Shown piece after piece: positions 23,622-33,571 of a stretch of 64,000 nt of DNA. Each line of letters starts with the position of its first letter. Positions within the stretch are counted from its first letter, which is position 1. The stretch spans positions 203,948-267,947 of the forward strand of contig CAJTOJ010000002.1 in the NCBI GenBank assembly GCA_910577665.1. The letters run 5' to 3'. The notes below the pieces were generated by a model that searched no databases, was not told the DNA's origin, and saw only the letters and a list, made by a program, of their open reading frames with translations. This stretch comes from an uncultured Acetatifactor sp. (lineage in GTDB: Bacteria; Bacillota; Clostridia; Lachnospirales; Lachnospiraceae). Position numbers and translations under genes: made by a program.

Positions 23622-25070
23622 TTACGGCTCATTTTGTATCGTAGCCTCCGTATCGCTATAAAAGGTAAACTCCTCATTACTGAGCATTAGCTGATCCCCA
23701 TCAGCTAACGCTTCCATTACCTGGGGTTCCAATTGCCTGCCATTCAGAAGCGTCTTATTTTTCGAATTCTCATCTCGTATGTAATACCCATCCTCCTGCT
23801 GCAGGATCGTAGCATGACACCTGGACACAGTAGGATTCGCCACAATATAGTTCGCACTGGCTTTCCCGATGCTGAAAGGAAATTGTTCCATAGGAATGTA
23901 AATTCCCTTGTGTACCAGATAAGGTTGTTTCTGTAGCATGACCGTCCCCTGCTCTTCCTCATCCGGCATCACATACACTGTCTCCGCCCATCCGTTCTCC
24001 TCTGGCTGGTCTTCACGGTTTTCACCCCCTGTTGCTTCCCCTTCTGTCTGTATCGGTTCCAGATCCTTTTCTTCCCCTTTTCCCTTTTTCCCCTTTTTTC
24101 CAAAATCAAACAGACCGGTATGTTTCTGTGTATCAGTTTCTTTCTGGAGAGCCTTTTCCGGAAAGCCTCCGCTTTCTGTTTCCTGTCCGCCTCCTGGTAT
24201 CTTGACCTTCCATCCTCCGGAACCAGACTGGACTACTTCTTTCTCCCCCTGGAAAAGCTTTTTCCAGATACCTCCTGCTTTCGCTTTATTCTCTTCGCCT
24301 TCGCCTTTTTCTACAGCAGATTTTCCGTTCCTGGCAGTCTCCTCCTTTTTGCTGCTTATTTCTGCAACTCCCTTTCCAGGCCTTTTTTCCGCCTGTCGTT
24401 TTCCAGTATCCCCATCCTGTCTCTTCGGTTCCTCTATTCCTGCGCCAGCAGGGAAATCAGCCTTCTGTGCTTCTTCCTTTATCCCTGCACGGCCTGCCGT
24501 CCCAGCCCCTCCTTCCTCCTGGTCTTCCAGGCATCTTTGAAAATCCCGCAGATTAAAATCAGCCTGGATTAAGTATCTCATCAGCCTGTCATAAAAAGGA
24601 TCTGGTTCTCCTATAGACAGCAGTGACAGAATCTTCTGGAAAAATTCCCTCCATACCTTGTCCATCTCCGGATTCCGCATACATCCAAAGGGCAGGTAGG
24701 GCAAAAAGGGATTCATCGTGGCATCCACATAGAGATACTCCAGGTCGTACACACACTGGTCTGCATTGAGGAAATATTCCTTCATATCCAGAAAAGCACT
24801 CACAAGTCTTACATAGATCAGCTTCGCTTCACGGGAGCCTATCTTCTTCTGCCGCGCCAGTTCCATGACACGGTAACGCTCCCCGACCTGAAAATTGAGT
24901 ACTGTCTTACCGTCAATGGTTCTGCTTTTCAATGGGAGGATTCCTGCTATGGTGTTGTACTCTAACATTTTCAGAAGATATCTGTTGATGTCTTCTTCTG
25001 CCCCCTGCCTGACCACCAGAAATTGCTCTGCTCCTCTTGTCTCCCTTGCTATTTCATACATTTGCTGCAT
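23622..25070 (-). CDS. DUF6382-FHA domain protein
   Basis: A 482-residue cytoplasmic protein. Residues 1-170 match the DUF6382 domain seen in Lachnospiraceae Tad loci (MLEYNTIAGILPLKSRTIDG, then DLEYLYVDATMNPFLPYLPF). The middle (about 170-370) is a long charged, low-complexity linker. The C-terminus is a forkhead-associated domain with FSIGKASANYIV, VSRCHATI and NSKNKTLLNG, which bind phosphothreonine. ATG at 25070 is chosen over the one at 25076, which is too close to GGGAGG. It likely reads the phosphorylation state set by the operon's kinase and PP2C. Confidence 0.9.
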   Translation of the reverse strand: MQQMYEIARETRGAEQFLVVRQGAEEDINRYLLKMLEYNTIAGILPLKSRTIDGKTVLNFQVGERYRVMELARQKKIGSREAKLIYVRLVSAFLDMKEYFLNADQCVYDLEYLYVDATMNPFLPYLPFGCMRNPEMDKVWREFFQKILSLLSIGEPDPFYDRLMRYLIQADFNLRDFQRCLEDQEEGGAGTAGRAGIKEEAQKADFPAGAGIEEPKRQDGDTGKRQAEKRPGKGVAEISSKKEETARNGKSAVEKGEGEENKAKAGGIWKKLFQGEKEVVQSGSGGWKVKIPGGGQETESGGFPEKALQKETDTQKHTGLFDFGKKGKKGKGEEKDLEPIQTEGEATGGENREDQPEENGWAETVYVMPDEEEQGTVMLQKQPYLVHKGIYIPMEQFPFSIGKASANYIVANPTVSRCHATILQQEDGYYIRDENSKNKTLLNGRQLEPQVMEALADGDQLMLSNEEFTFYSDTEATIQNEP

Positions 25071-25119
25071 TTCCATACCTCCCTGCCCTGTCCGGACATA
25101 TTTTCCTTCACTTTCTCCC

Positions 25120-25734
25120 TTACAGTAGCACGCCTGTCAAAAGGAAGGGCGCCAACGGATATTCTGTCTTCATATCTGCCCTATGCCTTATCATCTGCAC
25201 CATGCTATACACAGCAGCTACCAGCAGCCCTCTGAATAAAAGATAGATGATATTGGGGATTCCTTTTAAAAAGGCGCATACACATAACATCTTCACATCT
25301 CCCCATCCCAGCTGATCCTTCTTTGCCAGATGTACCACGCCACAGAACAGCAGCATACTGACAGCTGCCAGACAACCGCTGATCAGTTCCTGCCAATTTC
25401 CCAGAAATACCCTGTATCCTATGAAGGCCACGCCATATACCACATGAAGCAGATCCGGAAACTGTCTGTGCCTGCAATCCACAACGCTCAATGGCAGCAG
25501 ATATCCCACCAACAGGATCTGCTGCCCCAGCAGATATCCCCATTCCTCCATCAGCCACAGGAGATAGGGGCCTGCCACCAGCATCCCACCTGTCACAATC
25601 CAGAAAGGTGCCTGTCGCCACACTTTACGCTCCCGGAATGTCTCCAGGGATTCCACTCTCTGTGCAAGCAACAATAAGGCCACATCCGCCAGTCCGATTC
25701 CAGTTCCCACTGCCGCTACTATCAAATACTGCAT
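25120..25734 (-). CDS. Prepilin peptidase, A24 family (first copy)
   Basis: A 204-residue membrane protease with several hydrophobic segments and the two catalytic aspartates in LSVVDCRHRQFPD (about 82-94) and LGWGDVKMLCV (about 142-152). The GxGD motif reads GWGD. It lacks the cytoplasmic methylase domain, as in TadV-type enzymes. It follows a TadE-like gene closely and precedes the FHA gene by 43 bases. It should trim the leader of the Flp pilin at 30243-30428 and of the TadE-like pseudopilins. Confidence 0.88.
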   Translation of the reverse strand: MQYLIVAAVGTGIGLADVALLLLAQRVESLETFRERKVWRQAPFWIVTGGMLVAGPYLLWLMEEWGYLLGQQILLVGYLLPLSVVDCRHRQFPDLLHVVYGVAFIGYRVFLGNWQELISGCLAAVSMLLFCGVVHLAKKDQLGWGDVKMLCVCAFLKGIPNIIYLLFRGLLVAAVYSMVQMIRHRADMKTEYPLAPFLLTGVLL

Positions 25735-25753
25735 CCTGTCCCCATTCCCGGCT

Positions 25754-26479
25754 CTATTTCTGCCTGATTCCTGCCGTCTTACCCCCTATCCAGGGATGTA
25801 CTACCACAACCTGCCTCATGTCAATCCCATCCGTAAACAGGGAAAACATACCCGACCTGTAACGATAGGTGGCAATCAATACAATATCCTGTGTACTGTC
25901 ATCCATACAGACCTGATACTGGATATTCCCATCCAACAGATTCCGGTTGACTTTCATTTCTGTCAGATACTCCTCCACCGTACCTTCCACGATCATGGTG
26001 ATACCCATTTCTGCACCTGTTGTCAGAAGATAGGACACCACATCTTTCCCGGTGATACCCTTCAAGGCGGTTATCATGGTGCTTACCTGGCCTTTTAATT
26101 CCTGGCCTTTTCCCAGTATGGAGGATACCTTGTCAAAAGAAAAATCCTGGAACAGGCTTGCAATATCCCCTGTCATCTCTTGAAAAGTATGTACCACCGG
26201 CTGTACCGTAGCCACATTGTCATCTATATGGTTGGTGTTCACCGTCTCTATTCCAACCGCCACATCCAGGGCATATCCATACTGGGCCAATGTCCTTCCT
26301 GCATTGTTCAGCCCCTGTTGGATAACAAGTTGCAGATACGAAATATTCAGGAACTGGATAATACATAAAATGACCAGCATAAAGACAGGCAGTACCATCA
26401 CTGCCTCTACCGTGATCGCTCCTTTTTTGTTGCCGCTTTCTTTTTCTGTCCCGTTTCCCATGTCTCCCTTTTTCGCCAA
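25754..26479 (-). CDS. TadE-like pseudopilin
   Basis: A 241-residue protein with a basic cytosolic start, then GAITVEAVMVLPVFMLVILC, a class III prepilin-like signal with the conserved Glu after the cleavage site and one hydrophobic helix. The rest is a predicted external domain. TadE proteins are minor pseudopilins of the Tad apparatus. The start appears to be TTG at 26479, six bases after GGAGG; ATG at 26461 is the alternative. It ends 20 bases before the prepilin peptidase that would process it. Confidence 0.82.
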   Translation of the reverse strand: MAKKGDMGNGTEKESGNKKGAITVEAVMVLPVFMLVILCIIQFLNISYLQLVIQQGLNNAGRTLAQYGYALDVAVGIETVNTNHIDDNVATVQPVVHTFQEMTGDIASLFQDFSFDKVSSILGKGQELKGQVSTMITALKGITGKDVVSYLLTTGAEMGITMIVEGTVEEYLTEMKVNRNLLDGNIQYQVCMDDSTQDIVLIATYRYRSGMFSLFTDGIDMRQVVVVHPWIGGKTAGIRQK

Positions 26480-26503
26480 GCTCCACCTCCATGCCTTATC
26501 CTG

Positions 26504-29401
26504 TCAGTAAGATAGTGCGCTATATACTTTAAATGACATTTTTCCCTGCCTCTTCACACCTTCCGGCAAGATGATGTCTGTCAGAAACAGATAACGAATC
26601 TCACACTGCATATCTGCCCAGACTGCCACAGCACTGTCTTCCATCCGAAACCCCGTATTGCCTCCCTGGATCATGTTGGCCTGGATCAAGGATTGTATAC
26701 GTTCCACCTTCTTCTGCTGGTTCATCATAAGCAGCAGGATCCGAAGATAATCCTCATAATCCATTTTCACCCCTGTAGAGCTTCCTGTATTTACCACCTG
26801 TCCGACCGGTATCTTTCCCTTGATACTCTCCTTGATCTCATTTGACAATCTGTTTGCCTGGACCTTCAAGGTGTCTTCTGCCATGTCAAATGCCTTGTCC
26901 ATGGACTCGTTCACTACCTTCACTGCATAATCCCTTGTATCTGCCAGAAGAGAATCCCCCCAGCCGTCCAGGCGGTTCCTTACATTCCCCAGTGCCGTAT
27001 CAAACTGGTGATTCATATTCGTCATCATATCATTGCACACGGCATTGTTACCGCTGTTGGAGACGATCTCCCCTGTCAGGTCATCCATCATACTGCCAGC
27101 CTTGGAAACAGCAAGTCCCAGCATCTGCGTTTTCGTCCCGGAAGCTCCCTGGTAAATGTCATAGATTGCCTCATTTGCCGTATCCTGCATGCGGGTATGC
27201 AGATGACTCAAGGTATCCCCTGCTTCTTCTATTACTTTGTCTTTTATGATGTCCACACATCTCTCCACAGCGCCTTCCACACTGAGCTGCCAGTCACGTC
27301 CTGTCTTAAAAAGCGCTACCTCTTTCCCTTCCTTCAGTGCCACCACATCCAGGGCAGACTCCGCTGTGGCCCATCCCACCAGAAGTACAATTGTCACCAG
27401 CGGCGCGAAAGGTCCGGAAATAGCCGTTGCGATTGTAGTCGCCTGGTGAACCTTAGCCGTATCGGTAAAAATAGCCGCAGTGTTGAAAATAAGACGTATG
27501 CCCAGAATCTCCGCATCCACCCCCAGCATATTGAGTCCGGAATCCGTTCCACCGATCAAGATGTATTCCACCCCGGCTACAGTGGCTGTTTGCCCTGCAT
27601 CGTACCGCCTCTTCTGTAATTCCGTGAAATTCGGCGGATTTTTCTCATTTTCCCTGGCCATCACCACATTGGAAAACATGGACATGACATACTCATTTAC
27701 ATAAAGATTATCCCGCACTCCTTCCAGCATTCCTTCCAATGCAGAGACCAGGGATAAACCTGCATTCAGAATATTTTCCGTTTCTTCCGTATCAATATCC
27801 TTTGTCAAGCCAAAGCTCTGTCCGCCTCCCCCGTTCCCTGCATGTGTATATGCCACCGCCAGGTCCTCCTTGACCAGATCCTTCGGTTTTATGCCATCTG
27901 CTTCTTTCTGGTCGGTTTCGGGATCCTTGCTTACTTTCTGCTCCCCATTCACTACATCCACTTCCATCTTATGACATTTATAGAAATAGCTGGTCTCGCT
28001 CATCAGTGCCTGTAAGTCCCCCTGGGCTTGTACAAAGTACATACATGCTGTCTCACCTGCCCAATTTCCTCCCGGCCCTGCATCCAGGGCTGCCTTCAGC
28101 GTAATAGGTGTCTCTCTCTTCAACCGATGGGTAATGATCCCATAGACAGCTGCCTCAAAGGCGCTCCAGTCGCTTCCTTGTCCCAGCACTACCAGGTCAT
28201 TTGTAAACTGCCTGGAGCTAAGGATCAGATCCATGTTCTTGAGAAGTTCCCCGCAATTGCTCTTGGCCAATGCTATCTCCGGCTCGTATACCGTTCTGTA
28301 CTGCTGGCTGTCCGGATGACTGTCCAGCTGTGCCTGTAGTTCCAGAATATAGGAATGGTATTCCTCGCTCACTGCTTCCACCCGGTCCCGCAGCTCATTG
28401 GCTTCCTTGTACAATTTTCCGGCATTCACAAACAAGGGATCCAGGCTGTCTAAAAATTCCTCTGCTGCCTCTTCATATGCTTCCTTCTGCCGAACTGCCA
28501 GATCCTCAAAAGATTCTGCCTCAGTCTCTCCCTCCTGGTTCTCCTCCTCTTTTAGCATATATCCACCAATTTCCTCCAGTTTGTCATCAAAGGATTTGCC
28601 GAACAACAGATACAGATCTGCTGCATTTGCCGTATTATAATTTCCCTGTGCATCCTTTTCCCCTGTCATAAGATAACTTCCACTTTCCCCACTGCCTTGA
28701 ACCATCTCTTTCCGAAAGCTCTGGGATATACAGGGATTGTTGCAGAACGCAATCATTTTCTCGTTAAAGGCATTGATATCTTCCATCAGCTGTTCACAGC
28801 GTTTGAACATCTCCTTTTTGCCATTGGTAATCTTGATCCGGTCTCTGGTAGCTGCCAGCCTGTCCTTGATCCCCACAATCTCTCCCAGCTTTTCCAGGAA
28901 GCCATCCACTTCCGTCAGCATCTCTATAGGTGCCCGGTATTTCATATACTCCACAATCTGGTCTTCCACATAGTCCGTACTGGCCAGGGTCACACTGCTC
29001 CCGGCAGTGACCTGTACATCAAAATCATAATCATTGAAATAATCCACATTACTGTCGTCCTGCCATGTTCCATTTATCAGCCAGTTGGTCAGACCCGTTG
29101 CATATCCACTGTAATCTATATCCGCAACCTGCAATGTATGGGAGACATATTCCTCCAGGATACCTGCGATCTGTTCCCTGTTGATACTGGAAGAATCCAC
29201 CGCAAATAATCCATATAAGTCATACAGCATCTGGTTATAATAGCTTAGAACGGATTCACTGGCGCTGTCCAGGGCAGATTCAGCCAGCGCCCTGGCCATA
29301 CGGTACCTGCCTCCATCCACCAACACCCCTGCCAACATATAGGTAGCCAGAAATATCATGATCAGAAAAACACTGATGGCTCCTTTTGTACGTCTCTTCA
29401 T
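26504..29401 (-). CDS. DUF5702 protein (TadG-like)
   Basis: A 965-residue protein beginning MKRRTKGAISVFLIMIFLA, with one N-terminal membrane helix. A very long, largely helical external domain follows, with many Glu/Lys/Gln-rich coiled segments (for example about residues 240-420). This matches DUF5702, a family found in Firmicute Tad loci in the place of TadG. A second hydrophobic stretch (about 645-670, ISGPFAPLVTIVLLVGWATAE) is notable. ATG at 29401 is chosen because the N-terminal motif begins there; ATG at 29419 is possible. It lies between two TadE-like genes. Confidence 0.85.
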   Translation of the reverse strand: MKRRTKGAISVFLIMIFLATYMLAGVLVDGGRYRMARALAESALDSASESVLSYYNQMLYDLYGLFAVDSSSINREQIAGILEEYVSHTLQVADIDYSGYATGLTNWLINGTWQDDSNVDYFNDYDFDVQVTAGSSVTLASTDYVEDQIVEYMKYRAPIEMLTEVDGFLEKLGEIVGIKDRLAATRDRIKITNGKKEMFKRCEQLMEDINAFNEKMIAFCNNPCISQSFRKEMVQGSGESGSYLMTGEKDAQGNYNTANAADLYLLFGKSFDDKLEEIGGYMLKEEENQEGETEAESFEDLAVRQKEAYEEAAEEFLDSLDPLFVNAGKLYKEANELRDRVEAVSEEYHSYILELQAQLDSHPDSQQYRTVYEPEIALAKSNCGELLKNMDLILSSRQFTNDLVVLGQGSDWSAFEAAVYGIITHRLKRETPITLKAALDAGPGGNWAGETACMYFVQAQGDLQALMSETSYFYKCHKMEVDVVNGEQKVSKDPETDQKEADGIKPKDLVKEDLAVAYTHAGNGGGGQSFGLTKDIDTEETENILNAGLSLVSALEGMLEGVRDNLYVNEYVMSMFSNVVMARENEKNPPNFTELQKRRYDAGQTATVAGVEYILIGGTDSGLNMLGVDAEILGIRLIFNTAAIFTDTAKVHQATTIATAISGPFAPLVTIVLLVGWATAESALDVVALKEGKEVALFKTGRDWQLSVEGAVERCVDIIKDKVIEEAGDTLSHLHTRMQDTANEAIYDIYQGASGTKTQMLGLAVSKAGSMMDDLTGEIVSNSGNNAVCNDMMTNMNHQFDTALGNVRNRLDGWGDSLLADTRDYAVKVVNESMDKAFDMAEDTLKVQANRLSNEIKESIKGKIPVGQVVNTGSSTGVKMDYEDYLRILLLMMNQQKKVERIQSLIQANMIQGGNTGFRMEDSAVAVWADMQCEIRYLFLTDIILPEGVKRQGKMSFKVYSALSY

Positions 29402-29543
29402 ATGAAATACTCTACCCATCCTGCCACTTCCCATTTCCTGTCTGTTACATTTCGCCAAGCGTTTTTGCCTAAATAGTCCCAACAAAGCCCAATCTTCCAT
29501 ACTCTTGTTACTTTTCGCATCCTTGCCGCCCAGAATAACATGC

Positions 29544-30152
29544 TCATCTCTTAAATTCCCCCTTCAGGAAATCGTAAAGAAGGGAAATATTTCTCATGAA
29601 TTCCGTGGGCTCCTGCTGGACTCCCTTTGCAGAAATCCTATATTTGTCCGGAGAGGTGATTCCCAGCTTGTCATAGAGAAAACCAAGGGGATTCTCGTTC
29701 TGTCGTGTGACAGTGACCACAATATAATTCTGCAGGATACCTTGCTGCCGTTTCACCTCCACTCCGGCAACCTCCGTGTCCTCCCCCAGAAGATTCGGCG
29801 TTTTCTGCATGACCCTTGCCGCATAGGTTTTGATATGCTGAAGTTTCTTCCGAACCACACTGCTGCCATTTAGCAGTTCCACCAGACCCTGGTAAGGATT
29901 ATGTTCCAGAAAGTTGCTGTCCGTAATCCAGTTTTCTGCTGTATCTGCATCCTGCAAAATGAGCGGATGATCCCCCGACAGTTCCTGCCAGTGTATCCCC
30001 ATCCGGGCGGCCACCCTCATTGCTTCCGCAGAGGTCACTGCATTCTGATAATGCACAATACACATCCTTATCAGAAGCATCAGGACAAACAGAATAACCG
30101 GCATGACGAGAACTGCCTCTGCCGTCAAAGAACCTTTCCTGGTATGTTTCAT
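29544..30152 (-). CDS. TadE-like pseudopilin
   Basis: A 202-residue protein starting MKHTRKGSLTAEAVLVMP. The GSLTAEAV sequence is a class III prepilin cleavage motif with the +5 Glu, followed by the hydrophobic helix VILFVLMLLIRMCIVHY. The external part contains no recognised domain. ATG at 30152 has ACGGGG upstream and is preferred over the TTG/ATG at 30182/30176. It follows the Flp pilin gene and belongs to the Tad operon. Confidence 0.85.
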   Translation of the reverse strand: MKHTRKGSLTAEAVLVMPVILFVLMLLIRMCIVHYQNAVTSAEAMRVAARMGIHWQELSGDHPLILQDADTAENWITDSNFLEHNPYQGLVELLNGSSVVRKKLQHIKTYAARVMQKTPNLLGEDTEVAGVEVKRQQGILQNYIVVTVTRQNENPLGFLYDKLGITSPDKYRISAKGVQQEPTEFMRNISLLYDFLKGEFKR

Positions 30153-30242
30153 GTCATGTACCCCGTAACTGCTCATTGCCAAGTTTCAAAAAGGGGCATC
30201 CTTTATCATGGTGCCCCTTAAGGTTTTTCATGGCCGGCCTGC

Positions 30243-30428
30243 TTACGATGCAGGCGTAACACTTGTGCCTGCCTTTGTTTCATCACCAAATACAGAAGCT
30301 ATGGCATCTTGCACAAAACCAATAATTGCATTCCTAAAAATCAATGCTATACAAACCAGTACTGCAACAATAAGTATGATCTCCACTGTATGCACACCAT
30401 CTTCCTCTGCCCAAAACTCCTTCCACAT
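30243..30428 (-). CDS. Flp-type major pilin
   Basis: A 61-residue prepilin. The short leader MWKEFWAEEDG ends in the glycine expected before cleavage. It is followed by VHTVEIILIVAVLVCIALIF, with Glu at +5, which is the hallmark of Flp/TadA-pathway pilins. The C-terminal 25 residues (DAIASVFGDETKAGTSVTPAS) are short, as usual. It lies 20 bases downstream of tadC. It should polymerise into the Tad pilus after processing by an A24 peptidase. Confidence 0.9.
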   Translation of the reverse strand: MWKEFWAEEDGVHTVEIILIVAVLVCIALIFRNAIIGFVQDAIASVFGDETKAGTSVTPAS

Positions 30429-30447
30429 ATCCGGCTTCCTCCTTTCC

Positions 30448-31326
30448 CTAAAATTGCATGCCCTGTACAGCCGGGGCTATTACCAGCAGTATCACTGCAA
30501 AGAGCATCAGCATCATGGGGAACAACATTTTGGTGGACGCTTCCTCCGTCACCCTTAAGGCAGTTGCCTTTCTGGCCGTCCATAGTTCCTCCCCGATTCC
30601 CTTTAAGGCGACAGACATATCCGAGCCGCTCCGGTAAATATTCTGCAAAATGATGGAAATCAGTCTCCTCATTTCCGGCATGTTACATTTGGCTCCCAGG
30701 TAGTCAAACGCTGCGTCCACAGGTTCACCTGCGTCAATCAATTTCATGACATGTGCCAGTTCCTGATATAAAAGCCTTTCACTGTGCATCTCCCTGGTAA
30801 TCATGGCCAGGGCACCCTGGGTATTCAGCCCGGCCCCGGTCAATATGACGATCTTATTGACCAGTTCCGGCATGTCCATGGCTATGGCAACATGTCTTTC
30901 CTGCACCGTGTTCTGCAGGCCCTGCCAGGTAAAATAGACCAGAATCCCACTAAGTCCTATCCCGATCACCAGTCCCATAACCGGGTCATCTGCCGCCAGG
31001 CTCACCATCCCCCCAAGCCCCAAAGCCACCATGGCATATGTGGCAGCCTTGGCCCAGTATACCCTCATATAGAATTCCACATATTCCGGGTCTTGTAGTT
31101 CTTTCAAAAGCTTCCTGTTCTTCCTGTCAAAGGAAGTATTATACTGATACTTCAAAAAGGCCATCACAGCAAACCCCACTGGCATCAAATCCTTTAGAGG
31201 AAAGTCTTTCTTGTCCAGAGGAACAAGATACTCCTGGAACCTCTTTTTTCCCTTTTCGTAAAATACTGCGAACACAAGAAGAACCACCACCATAAAGACT
31301 GCTGATCCCACGCTGATCTCTGCCAT
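30448..31326 (-). CDS. tadC: Tad pilus inner-membrane platform protein TadC
   Basis: A 292-residue type II secretion F-family protein. It has an N-terminal membrane helix (VGSAVFMVVVLLVFAVFY), a central pair near residues 105-150, the F-domain (LVNKIVILTGAGLNTQGALAMI, about 178-199) and a C-terminal helix (MLFPMMLMLFAVILLVIAP). The paralogue downstream of tadA is tadB, so this second one is called tadC by order. GGGAGGTG lies five bases before ATG 31326, fixing the start. Confidence 0.88.
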   Translation of the reverse strand: MAEISVGSAVFMVVVLLVFAVFYEKGKKRFQEYLVPLDKKDFPLKDLMPVGFAVMAFLKYQYNTSFDRKNRKLLKELQDPEYVEFYMRVYWAKAATYAMVALGLGGMVSLAADDPVMGLVIGIGLSGILVYFTWQGLQNTVQERHVAIAMDMPELVNKIVILTGAGLNTQGALAMITREMHSERLLYQELAHVMKLIDAGEPVDAAFDYLGAKCNMPEMRRLISIILQNIYRSGSDMSVALKGIGEELWTARKATALRVTEEASTKMLFPMMLMLFAVILLVIAPAVQGMQF

Positions 31327-31405
31327 TTTTACACCTCCCGGCGCACTTTGGCGCACATACCAATCAATATTTGAAAGGAACTTTCAAGTTTATCCCCAAT
31401 TAAGA

Positions 31406-32332
31406 TCATATCTCAATATTTGCAATGGACGCAGACCACAAGGCTCCCGCCAGGATCATGGCCAGTGCCACCGTGGCAACCACCCTGCCACCTATTGTCT
31501 GGAACACGGGATCCATAAAGCCATCTGTGGACACTGTCATAAACCAGGTGAGTAACACAGGCATCACTGTGACTACCTTCTGCTCCATCTTCTTTCCCGA
31601 TAATGCTGTGTCTATCTCAGTCTCTATTTCAATCTTATCCGCAATCACATCTGTTGTCTGGCGGATAATCTGTACCAGGTTTCCGCCAGTACGCTTGGAT
31701 ACCTCGAAGATATCCGCGAATGTCTTCACATCCTCCACCCCGCTTCTCTCTGCAAATTCCGCGAAGATGTCCTCTATGTTCTGGTTTAGGGAAATCCTGC
31801 TGATCATCAGTTCCAGCTCCCGGACAATGAATACATTGCTCTCCCCGTACTGGCTGATCATGTCATCTTTTACAATCTCCAAGGCACGCTCCACAGAATT
31901 ACCTGCGCCAACCGCTGAAGAAAGGCTATACAGCATATCCTTAAACTGCATAGTCAATTGCTTCTTTCTCTTGCGTATGATACTCCTTGTCCTAACCGCC
32001 GGGTACTTCACGGCAAGCAGCGCAAAGAGTAATGAAATTGCTACACTCCGATAAAATATGTACCCAAGTAAATATAATACCACCCCGGCCCCCACCATAT
32101 AACAGCATTTCTCCACCTTAGTCATATGGTACACATTATAATTGACAGCGCCATTATACTCTTTTTCTTCCGGGATCTTTTTCTTTCCCAGAGATTTCTC
32201 CTGCCTGCTCTTCTCTTTCTGATTCCCTAAGTTCATTTTCTTTTTCACTTTTCCCCCTGCACGTGTATCGGTGAATATTTGCTTTTCGATGGCAGACATC
32301 CCGCTTCTGGATTCAATGGCAAGACAAATCAC
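31406..32332 (-). CDS. tadB: Tad pilus inner-membrane platform protein TadB
   Basis: A type II secretion F-family protein of up to 308 residues. A basic N-terminal region precedes two close helices (CYMVGAGVVLYLLGYIFY, VAISLLFALLAV). Then come the F-domain (MLYSLSSAVGAGNSVERALEIV) and two C-terminal helices. The frame starts with GTG overlapping the tadA stop (GTGA) but without a good ribosome binding site. Met at 32299 is an alternative, so the N-terminus is uncertain. It forms the membrane platform with TadC on which the TadA ATPase works. Confidence 0.88.
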   Translation of the reverse strand: MICLAIESRSGMSAIEKQIFTDTRAGGKVKKKMNLGNQKEKSRQEKSLGKKKIPEEKEYNGAVNYNVYHMTKVEKCCYMVGAGVVLYLLGYIFYRSVAISLLFALLAVKYPAVRTRSIIRKRKKQLTMQFKDMLYSLSSAVGAGNSVERALEIVKDDMISQYGESNVFIVRELELMISRISLNQNIEDIFAEFAERSGVEDVKTFADIFEVSKRTGGNLVQIIRQTTDVIADKIEIETEIDTALSGKKMEQKVVTVMPVLLTWFMTVSTDGFMDPVFQTIGGRVVATVALAMILAGALWSASIANIEI

Positions 32333-33570
32333 ACGGAATCTGCGATTCCAGACATAACAAATTTGTGCGTGTTCTGTATGGGATTCAGACGTACATGATG
32401 CCCTGTAAGCTTTCCCCTGGCTTCTTTTCCCTGTATTTCGTATTCATACAGCGGATTTAAAATGTATTCCCCTTTTTCATATCCTTGCATCTCCACAATG
32501 TTCAAGACTTTGCGGCTCTTGTCACTGAGTCTTCCCAGATGGACAATGATGTCAATGGCTGAAGCAATCTGCTGTCTAATGGCTTCCATGGGAAAATCCG
32601 CGCCAGTCAGCACCATCGTCTCCAGTCGGGATAACATATCTCTGGGAGAGTTGGCATGGCCTGTAGACAAGGAACCGTCATGACCTGTATTCATGGCCTG
32701 CAACATGTCCAAGGCTTCTGCTCCCCTTACCTCACCCACTACAATCCGCTCTGGCCTCATACGCAGGGAAGATTTTATCAAATCCCTTATGGTAATGGCA
32801 CCTTTTCCTTCCGTGTTGGCATTCCGTGTTTCCAGCCGTACCAGGTTTCGTACACTCTGTATCTGTAATTCCGCAGAGTCCTCAATGGTAATGATTCTCT
32901 CATCTGATGGTATAAAATTAGACAATGCATTTAAGAATGTTGTTTTTCCGGATCCCGTACCTCCACTGACAAAAATATTGTACTTGGCCTCCACACACTT
33001 TTTCAGAAAATCCGCAGCCTGTTCGGATATGGCTCCCCAACTGATCAAGTCTTCGAAACCAATCACCCTTTCGGGGAATTTCCGGATTGTTACAGTAGGA
33101 CCATCCAGCGCAATGGGTGACAGCACAATATTCACGCGGGAACCATCCTCCAGCCTGGCATCGCAGATTGGGTTCGCAGAATCAACGGTTCGATTTACCC
33201 TATAAACAATCCTCTGGATAATATCCTCCAATTCCTTTTTATCCCGGAATCTCTCCCCTGTCTCATACAGATGCCCGGCTTTCTCAATAAAGATATGATC
33301 CGGTCCATTGACCATGATCTCCGTAATACTTCTGTCGTCCAGAATTGGCTGTAAGATTCCCAGCTTTCTCATGGAATTAAACACATGGTCAGTTATCTCT
33401 TTTTTCTCCGCAACACTCATGTAAGGAACCGAACCAGAAGCCGCCAGCTCCTCCAGAAATCTTCTGGCCGCATCCTTGATTTCCTCATCCGAGATATCCT
33501 TCTGGTTCTCCAGATATCTCTTTGTTTTCCCCAGAACTTCTTCCATCACCTCTGCGGACACCATAGCCAT
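32329..33570 (-). CDS. tadA: Tad secretion ATPase (CpaF/TadA family)
   Basis: A 413-residue cytoplasmic hexameric ATPase that powers pilus assembly. It shows the N-terminal CpaF region (MVNGPDHIFIEKAG), Walker A VSGGTGSGKTTFLNAL (about 205-220), the Asp box around IITIEDSAELQI, Walker B/His box RPERIVVGEVRGAEAL and STGHANSPRDMLSRLE. ATG at 33570 has GGGGG eight bases upstream and begins two bases past the tadZ stop. Full length, no defects. Confidence 0.95.
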   Translation of the reverse strand: MAMVSAEVMEEVLGKTKRYLENQKDISDEEIKDAARRFLEELAASGSVPYMSVAEKKEITDHVFNSMRKLGILQPILDDRSITEIMVNGPDHIFIEKAGHLYETGERFRDKKELEDIIQRIVYRVNRTVDSANPICDARLEDGSRVNIVLSPIALDGPTVTIRKFPERVIGFEDLISWGAISEQAADFLKKCVEAKYNIFVSGGTGSGKTTFLNALSNFIPSDERIITIEDSAELQIQSVRNLVRLETRNANTEGKGAITIRDLIKSSLRMRPERIVVGEVRGAEALDMLQAMNTGHDGSLSTGHANSPRDMLSRLETMVLTGADFPMEAIRQQIASAIDIIVHLGRLSDKSRKVLNIVEMQGYEKGEYILNPLYEYEIQGKEARGKLTGHHVRLNPIQNTHKFVMSGIADSV

Positions 33571-33571
33571 C

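Noticed and set aside
23483..23677. Possible small basic protein between the FHA and PP2C genes
   Set aside because: The frame starts inside the FHA gene without a ribosome binding site and has no recognisable feature; the gap more likely is untranslated.
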